Shown in pieces: positions 56,781-64,000 of a stretch of 64,000 nucleotides of DNA. The stretch lies in the NCBI GenBank assembly GCA_903813345.2, contig CAIIXF020000009.1, positions 34,713,759 to 34,777,758 of the forward strand, read 5' to 3'. The stretch is from Owenia fusiformis (lineage: Eukaryota; Annelida; Polychaeta; Sabellida; Oweniidae). The translations under genes and the position numbers were made by a program. Position 1 is the first letter of the stretch, and each line of letters begins with the position of its first letter. The notes beneath the pieces are model-generated. The model worked only from the letters and a program-made list of their open reading frames with translations. It had not been told where the DNA came from and did not search any database.

Positions 56781-59700
56781 ACTAGCCAAATTGCACGGAG
56801 AGAAATGTTTAGAAAACACAATAAGTAAAAATAGTAGTTGGGTAATCCTAAATAATATTTACATTCTATCTTATTAAGCTCTTCTTATTGAATTGATATG
56901 AAGAACATCACTAAGGTCGAAGTGGTTATTACTGTCATTTAACATAAATAACATGTTTCTCGGAAATTACCTTTCTGGCTTTTACCTAGTTCTGAAGTAA
57001 ATCATTGTAAACAACAAGAACATATTACCAGAACAATGAATGAAAAATCGTTCTTCATCACCTTAGATCACGATAACCACATGGCGATGAATGCCTTTCT
57101 CATATTTAGATTGGTCATATTGATTTTTATTTATGAAACATTCAACATTACAGTTTATCATAATATTTAATTGTAATATTATACGAGGGTTGATAATAAA
57201 GTTCTCATAATACCTCTCGAATTTCTTGAATTTGCAATATATTTTAATGAATTTTTCAGAGATGTTCAGTATCAAATTCCTTATTAATCTAGCAAATATA
57301 TTAAGTATCACAGAAATGTTTAATCAGAAATGATTGCCATAGTAACCAAAATGCAAGGGACCCGGGTCAAATAAATGTTTACAAATAATAACTTGCATAA
57401 GTTATTATCCCATCAAGTGAAGTTAGAAGGAATATATAGACAACGGCTTCGACTATACGAACGTCTGTCTGTCCAGGCAATAACTCTAATACCAATGGCC
57501 TAATATAATTTATATTTAATACTTATATGCCTCCTGTGAATACAAGTTCCGCTCGGAAGAGGGTTTTCAAAATGGCTATCAGTTTCAAAATGGCTACCAT
57601 TTTAGTGTTAATTCTATGTTATTTTAGCTTCGACAAATGAAACTGTAATTTTTATATATGTTTTGAATGCAATAAGATATAATATAATTATTTAAAAAAA
57701 GACTTGGTGGCCATCTTGGAAAATGGCGGCTGTTACCCGCTAATTTACGATTTTTGCTATTTACTAACTAAAAAAGTAATGGAGCGATTATGTGTTTGAT
57801 TTGTGAATGTTCATAAGCATGGTAAGTGTTTTATATTCGAATACTAAGCATATATAATACGTTCCAATGTCATTTTGGCTAGTAAGCGGCTATTTTGAAA
57901 AATGGTGGCCATTTTTATGTGTGTTATTTTTTTTAAATAGTTGAGGGGTTTTGTCGAAATTGTATATGTGAATATGTGAAGAATATTACACTCTAAATGC
58001 AATTTGGCTAAGATGGTAACCACGATGGTTGTTCGATAGGATTAAATACGCCTTGGTGTTGCTGTTATCTAGTTAAACACATCAACATGTTTACTTGTAT
58101 ATATGTTGTTAAATGTTTTCTTCTTAAAGAATGATCATATTAATTATGTGATGACACAGGGGATGTTTATGTGGAAGGTAAACGTGTTATTCCATATTTC
58201 AAATTTATAGTTCTGTATAAGTTTTAGTCAACAAACACTGCATACTGGAAGTCAGAGACTATGAACATTCGAAACAAACTTTAATCTCATAATCTCGGTG
58301 TTTTTATCATCTAAAATGTTCATAAACAAGCTGCGTAATAATATAGCAATATTCTCATTTCATGCCATTATTTTATCCTTAGACCCAAGACGAATGGTTT
58401 ATCTAACTTAAACCACATACTGGCCATGGGCACTGAGTCTTGTTACAGGTAAATGGTCCATGGTCCAATCTTAGGAAAATCGATTTCGGTATGTAACAGG
58501 TTTAGCTTAAAGTTTGATCTCTTTTGCAAGTTCAGCTTTGGTGCACTGCATGTGACAGTCAATCGTCCTTTGTGCCACACTGATTTTGGATAGCACATCA
58601 AATGTAAATTATTTAAAAACAATAGAAAAATAATTCACTTCTTTGTAATAGCTGGACATTCCTAAAATTAAAATACAGTTCAATCTATTGTTTTGCTATC
58701 TAAGTGGGGGTTAATTACAAATAGTGTTGTATCTGCTTCTGCTGATTTAGCAGCATCTACCAAATTCTCTGTAATATATTTAGTCGATTGGCATTGATTC
58801 TTGACATCGTCAACTTCATGATGATTCGTTGTGTGATGCGTTTGCTCAATAGATGGATCATTTATTCCGAAGTCTCTTTAACAATATTCAGTGTTACACA
58901 TATTTTTGCCTGAAAATCACTAGCCTGCCTTGTATTCAATGAATACATTGATTCATAAGGAAAGTACCCACAATATGTGCGAAAACCACAAATTAAAGAG
59001 CTTAGATAAGTAGCAATTGACAGAATAATATTTTTGGGATTAAACTATTTGGACGTGTCCAAAAATATCCCTTTTCCATCGTTAACTCCACTTTCTACAT
59101 TTACAGTCATTTATGGCAATTTATAATAATGAACACGATCTTTAGAGAAGTGAATATTATCCCACGTTGTTGAATGGATAGTCTGTTTAAACTTAATTAA
59201 ATAACACTAAATGCAAATTTAGTACCTATTTCTGGCATTTTTGGTATATAATTGCGAGTACTATGAAGTATGATGGAATGATCGCCAAAATAGATACGTG
59301 GGTATATGAAGAAGAACATCTTAGGTAGAAGTCAAGTTATGTTAGTTTGTAAAATATAGTATATTTTTACCTTTTTGCTCCATTCTAACGAATGTCGTAT
59401 TCCATGTTCTTACAAAACACGTCTAAATCGTTTGAAAAAACACGTCCGGAACAATTTACATTGTTAAGACTTGAGCAACGTGATAATGCGGTCGCGTATG
59501 TTTGCGATTCATAGCACTTGTACTTGTTGAAAAGGGACAGTGCGAAAAGGAGATAGGATGGGTAGTATTTCAGGAATACATTCTAAAATTAGGTCATAAA
59601 AATAGATTACAAAAATAACTTACTGGATTCAGACCATGGGATATAATTCTTGTCTAGAGGGGTAGCCCTTGTTTACTGGATTGGGTTATGTTTCCTCATC

Positions 59701-60840
59701 TTCCAAAGTCAGTATTTCACACGGTTGGCAAGTTATCTTTATTAATTTCATATTTATTTACTAATAGACTCTACCTTGCGCATAAACTTATTTTACAACA
59801 CCAAAAATACTAATCTATTTACATGTTGAAATAAAATACTACAGTGCACATACATTATTCTGAGATATTAACCGAAAATACCAAATTACAAAATAAGTAC
59901 CAACTTTTAAGCAGCGATTAGCGAAAGTTAATGACAGTATCTATATTTTGTCTCGATAAAGTAACAGTTCCATTACGAAACAGACAATGTTGTTAAATAG
60001 ACGAGTCTCCTAATGATTGCTAAATTAAACTGATATTATTAATTGTAGCATCGATAATTTCAAGAGTTTCCCTTTTTGCCATTTCTGCCTCGAGTGTTTT
60101 TTTCGCAAACATGCAGCGTCGGTTTGCTTACGTCTCCATAAATACTAAGCTAGTTGCATGAGCATAATTATGATTATCAGTTTGACATATAAAATACAAA
60201 TAGCCTCTTATCACTAAATAACAGCTAGCCTTATACAATGTTAAATACATGAAATATAGGTATATTTTCATCAACATCGCAACAGTAACCATGCATGTTA
60301 TGGTCTCGTATCAATACTCTTGTCGAGCCCACCATCTATTCAAATATCTTATGTATAGAGGCAAGACATTTTTATTACTCGAGGAGAAGGAACAGGGGCT
60401 TTATACAAAACTACCATCGTGATATCACCCTAACCAAAGCCCCACACTATGGTATAGTTGATATCCAGAGTTAGTTAGGCATGGGCAGGCATGGGTTAGG
60501 CATGGGTTAACACATTTATTGATTTTACTATTTACCACCATTCAAAGAGCCTTATTAATTCCCAAAATAGACACAGCTGTCAACGATACATATTTTTGAT
60601 GAATATATTACTTATTCCAATGAACCATTTCTATTTTTCGATCGAAAATTGGACAACTCGATGTTAAGCTTGACATAATAAAGGATTTTGGTGAGAGTCC
60701 TGTCTCATATAGCTTTTTATTTAAGGAGCCTTAGATGGGGATTTTTCATTTTTTCACATTAAAATTACGATTTCGTTGGCAACTAGAGAGTGTAGTGGCA
60801 AAACCAATTCAAAGAGGTTCAGGTCAGATGTGTATTTCCT
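56781..60840. other. Intergenic, no recognised feature
   Basis: About 4 kb of AT-rich DNA. AAAATGGC/GATGGC-type strings recur around 57560-58030 and a GGCATGGGTTA triplication lies near 60477-60510. No exon, RNA gene or full element was identified. Confidence 0.35.
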
Positions 60841-60849
60841 TTCCTTAAG

Positions 60850-60890
60850 GTGCCATATGGTACTTAACAGGATGTTCCTGTTAAGTACCA
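60850..60890. repeat. Perfect short hairpin
   Basis: TGGTACTTAACAGGA and its exact complement TCCTGTTAAGTACCA are separated by 3 bp, and flanking GGTACC/AAGGTGCC strings extend the pairing imperfectly. The stem is unusually perfect; no function can be assigned. Confidence 0.75.
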
Positions 60891-62295
60891 TGGTACCTTA
60901 AAGTGGTACTTAGGCCAGAACTCCAACTCTAAGCTAAGTGCGTTTAATCAAATTCACTTTTGTTGTAGTATTCAGTTCTCGAGCACAAAACTAATAGATT
61001 ATTCCTTAAAATTTGGAAGTTGTTAAGTTTTATTCGAAAATTCCCGATTGGAGATTGATTCTTATTGAACTGTTTTAATGTTGAAATTAAAGGCCTAGTG
61101 TAAATTTACAATCCATGAAAATAATTGTCAGAATAGAATTGAACCCAGGATAAATTTACACAGAACCTGTATGATGATTGATGCCCTGTCTTGTTATTAT
61201 ATTATTTTATTAGACACCTGTGACACGGAGATTATTTTCGGTAGTCAAAGATGTATGATCAGATGTGATTAATTTCCAAGATAAAAATTGAGTATTGAAG
61301 CCATTACGTACTCAGCGCAGGCAATTCGGGAAGATAAGGTGAGCAAAGTAGAAACTTTTCAGGTGACTTCGTTATGTATATTTTTTATAAATTACAGGTC
61401 TTATTCATTTTGAAATGGGACACGGAGTTTCTATTTCAATGCTATATATCATTCCATCCGATAGCCAGATGAGCGAAAAGAAATTATTTTATTTCAACAA
61501 CTCATATAGTTTTTATCACCTCGTCATTATTTTTTAGAAAGAATAAAAAAAATGTACATGTAAATGTTATATTTCAGAAAAATGAAAGCCTTGCGATCAG
61601 AATCAAGAATATTTTCTCTTAGCCTTATTTTGTATTCAGTTGATTATTCTTTACGACTTTGTTTTTCCATTTACCCTACACAATATATCAAGATAGCGAT
61701 ATTATGGCGAGAGAGGCTAATTTTTAAGGTAATATTATCGTTAGGGAGGAAAACATTATGTCAATGGCCTTACAGACTTGTTCAGAACATCGATTTTTCA
61801 ACCTGATTGATTTGATTTGTATAGGGTTCTCATTGAACTATGAGTTTGTCGTTCCAATATCTTTTGAGCGTTCTTGTTAGTTCGTAATTACGAAACTTCT
61901 TTTCAACTCTAGTACAATCTTGTGGATAAACACTGGTTTATTAAGTTAAACCTGATAATACAAATTATCCTTCATGGCACTCTATATCTTTGAATAACCG
62001 TAAAATATCTAATAAACAGCCCTATATAGTAAAGGAAAATGTGGTGCTATTCATGGGGTGTACCAAGAGAAACAGAACTGGCCCAGGGATTGCGTTAAAT
62101 CTGCTTTCACATTTTAGCATAATGTACTTTCAAGTATTGCAACTAAAATGTTAAAGTTAAAAAAATGTGAAACGCAGGTAAGGTTATGGCTGCCGTGGTG
62201 ACACGACATCACAATACATGATCAAATTCTAGATAATGCAATTAATTCTGTCTTCCAAGTTTCAGAAGTTTTGAGCTCGAGAACAGTTGGATTTA
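60891..62295. other. Intergenic, no recognised feature
   Basis: AT-rich; the open frame at 61564-61806 has no recognisable motif. Confidence 0.35.
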
Positions 62296-62437
62296 ATGCC
62301 TTGGTCACATTTGCTCCGATCCATCGGCCGGCGCCCGGCCGATTGAGTATTTTGCTTAATATTGTATTCAATTATGAACAAAATACTCAATCGGCCGGGC
62401 GCCGTAGTGAAAATCGGAGCAAATGTGACCAAGGCAT
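62296..62437. mobile_element. 142-bp foldback MITE with GC-rich arms
   Basis: Arms of about 58 bp start ATGCCTTGGTCACATTTGCT and include CGGCGCCCGGCCGATTGAGT. They are separated by a ~25-bp AT loop. Both arms agree except around the CCATCGG/TTCACTA stretch. No target duplication could be fixed. Confidence 0.8.
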
Positions 62438-63033
62438 ACAATATTGTTAATCTTACTTATCGAATATTATTTGATTTCATTTTACGTAGATCAAATGTAA
62501 TCATTTAATTTTAATAGAAGGAGCTGGGTTTTAATGACTTATAGTACAAGATAAAAGTATTGAGGAGCTTGAGACCACGACAAATATTTCCGAGTTAAGC
62601 TAGGGGTAAATACCATTATGATACTGATCACATCTTTCTGCCTTTAACTAGAAATCTAGAAAGAAGCTTATTGAAAGCCATGCATGATTTCTCACAATTG
62701 GTGAATACGTTTAAGTTTAACAATTTTGTGAATTCATCCTTTGGTAAGAAGTAGGGGGATATTTAGCAACAGTCTTTTGTTTTTTTCTATTTTGTTTATG
62801 TCAGAATGTGTATCTTGATTTACACTGTTTTAGTTGTTCATAGACCCAGTGGAAATCGACGATAAGAATGAGTCCATGTTGTTGTTTGGTTACACCACAC
62901 ACGTATTTAAACTTAGTAGGAATGATGGTGTTTTCGAACATAGGCATGTGAGTGGTCCCTGTTCACTGTAGGTTTTTCAGATCATTCCATACTCCCCTTC
63001 ACTCCGGCAGCAGGGCAGACGACAATGAGTCGA
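62438..63033. other. 3' flank of the GPCR gene
   Basis: Likely 3' UTR and intergenic sequence of the minus-strand receptor gene; no repeat recognised. Confidence 0.4.
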
Positions 63034-64000
63034 TTAGAAACTACTAAAAGATCTTGACGATTGCGGAGGTCGGAGAATGTTAGATATATTTGGATGACTT
63101 GAGAATAGTTCTGTTGTTTCCAATCCAATTTTGGTTACTTTTGTGTTATCAGTATCTCCGAGTGGTGGTCGTTTAAGATTATCCATTGTATTAAAACGTA
63201 TACGTACTTCTGGGGTAGAATCGAAACTCAGCAAATGCCAGTTATAATCATTTTGAACAATTTGTCCTTTCTTGCGCAGAAACATTTGAGCAAATGTCAA
63301 ACGGAATTGCTTATTTGTCATCGTGTACAAGAAGAAGTTTAGAGCTAGGTTTAGCACGAGGAATAAATCTATAATTGAACGACAGAGTTCATATTTACGG
63401 GTTTGCAGCTGTTGGCGATCTATCGTCCATAACAAGCCGAACCAAATGGCTGCAGGACATTCACAGACAAGGAAACAAACATTTATCGCAATCAAAGTCA
63501 CTGTGATCCTGCCGTCCCTTCTCTTTCTGGCTGATACAAATCCGTCCGCTTCAGCCTCGTAGCAACGTTCATTCTCGGGATATCTCGATTCGACGAGATG
63601 ATGAAATCGTTTCTTTAGCGAAAGCATCAAAAATATACTTAATAAGAAACATGTGAACCAGGGTATGAAAATATTCAATAATGCTTTGATTGGATAATAT
63701 ACACCCTGGAAAAGTCGATTCTGAAACAAATCTGTTGAATTCATGAAAGATATAGTTTGATTTTTGAACTGTTTTGTTTGAATTTGTTTTTGCAAAAACT
63801 CCGGAGCATTTAACCCCGCACCCCAAAGAAAGATCAGTAAGACGAGAAAACAAGTTCGTTTTGTTGTTAGTTGCCTTGCCTTCCGTGGAAAGACGATTGC
63901 ACAAAATCGAAATATTGTTACGCACATTGCATGTGTGTTAGAGGATGTTACAAAAATGTTTGCTGGTATGTTGTAGATATTCCAGTACATCCTCCAGGGC
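63034..64000 (-). CDS. Class A G-protein-coupled receptor, C-terminal part (partial)
   Basis: The frame is open from the window edge (64000) to the stop at 63034 and covers TM3 to the tail; the N-terminus lies outside. Counting from the Met at 63990: TM3 ends in FRFCAIVFP (27-35), TM4 ~46-64, an extracellular loop with NQT and NST glycosylation sites, TM5 ~102-126, a basic third loop (SARKRRDGR), TM6 ~162-188 with CECPAAIW, TM7 ~205-224 with NFFLY, then a ~95-residue cytoplasmic tail. The layout resembles invertebrate FMRFamide/peptide receptors; the ligand is unknown. The usual E/D-R-Y reads FRF and NPxxY reads NFFLY. Confidence 0.88.
   Translation of the reverse strand, partial: PWRMYWNIYNIPANIFVTSSNTHAMCVTIFRFCAIVFPRKARQLTTKRTCFLVLLIFLWGAGLNAPEFLQKQIQTKQFKNQTISFMNSTDLFQNRLFQGVYYPIKALLNIFIPWFTCFLLSIFLMLSLKKRFHHLVESRYPENERCYEAEADGFVSARKRRDGRITVTLIAINVCFLVCECPAAIWFGLLWTIDRQQLQTRKYELCRSIIDLFLVLNLALNFFLYTMTNKQFRLTFAQMFLRKKGQIVQNDYNWHLLSFDSTPEVRIRFNTMDNLKRPPLGDTDNTKVTKIGLETTELFSSHPNISNILRPPQSSRSFSSF

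Overview
This is an AT-rich stretch of nuclear DNA from an invertebrate animal. Genes are split by GT-AG introns, intergenic DNA is full of transposon debris, and two of the three host genes (a CILP-like TSP1/Ig protein and a GH18 chitinase with a peritrophin-type chitin-binding tail) are typical of marine bilaterians. A Gmr1-type Ty3/gypsy element and several MITE types fit a lophotrochozoan or an invertebrate deuterostome. The sequence alone does not decide the phylum.

Layout. 1-8063: a TIR DNA element (1-288 plus 7869-8063) split by a complete LTR retrotransposon (289-7868) that has 2.3-kb LTRs and encodes only gag and protease. 8260-9420: small local repeats. 10369-19894 (+): a six-exon gene for a 1262-residue membrane-anchored CILP-like protein; every intron phase joins correctly. 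Its introns carry two TIR elements, one with a tRNA-like pol III promoter, and a TTAA MITE. 20-31 kb: no host gene, but TTAA MITEs, foldback hairpins, a mariner relic, a 1.28-kb TIR element and a tandem array with CRE palindromes. 31266-39625 (-): a six-coding-exon secreted chitinase (547 residues). Its intron 3 is mostly a 3.9-kb minisatellite of about 30-bp units that starts exactly at the exon 3 splice donor. 41049-42341: a TIR element with CACGGTG ends and a 5-bp target duplication. 44023-44414: a small mariner-type MITE. 45457-53577: a palindromic mariner relic interrupted by an intact Ty3/gypsy element (45670-52711, minus strand) with gene order gag-PR-IN-RT-RH. 53715-54932: a Tc1-like element with long TIRs. 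55308-56777: a second copy of the split TIR element at the left edge, inverted. 56.8-62.3 kb: nothing recognisable except one hairpin. 63034-64000 (-): the 3' part of a class A GPCR gene that runs off the window.

The three host genes show no evidence of acting together; they are separate loci in a transposon-rich region. The most unusual observations are the gag-protease-only LTR element, the intact IN-before-RT gypsy element, and a chitinase intron in which the 5' splice site itself appears to have been amplified about 128 times.
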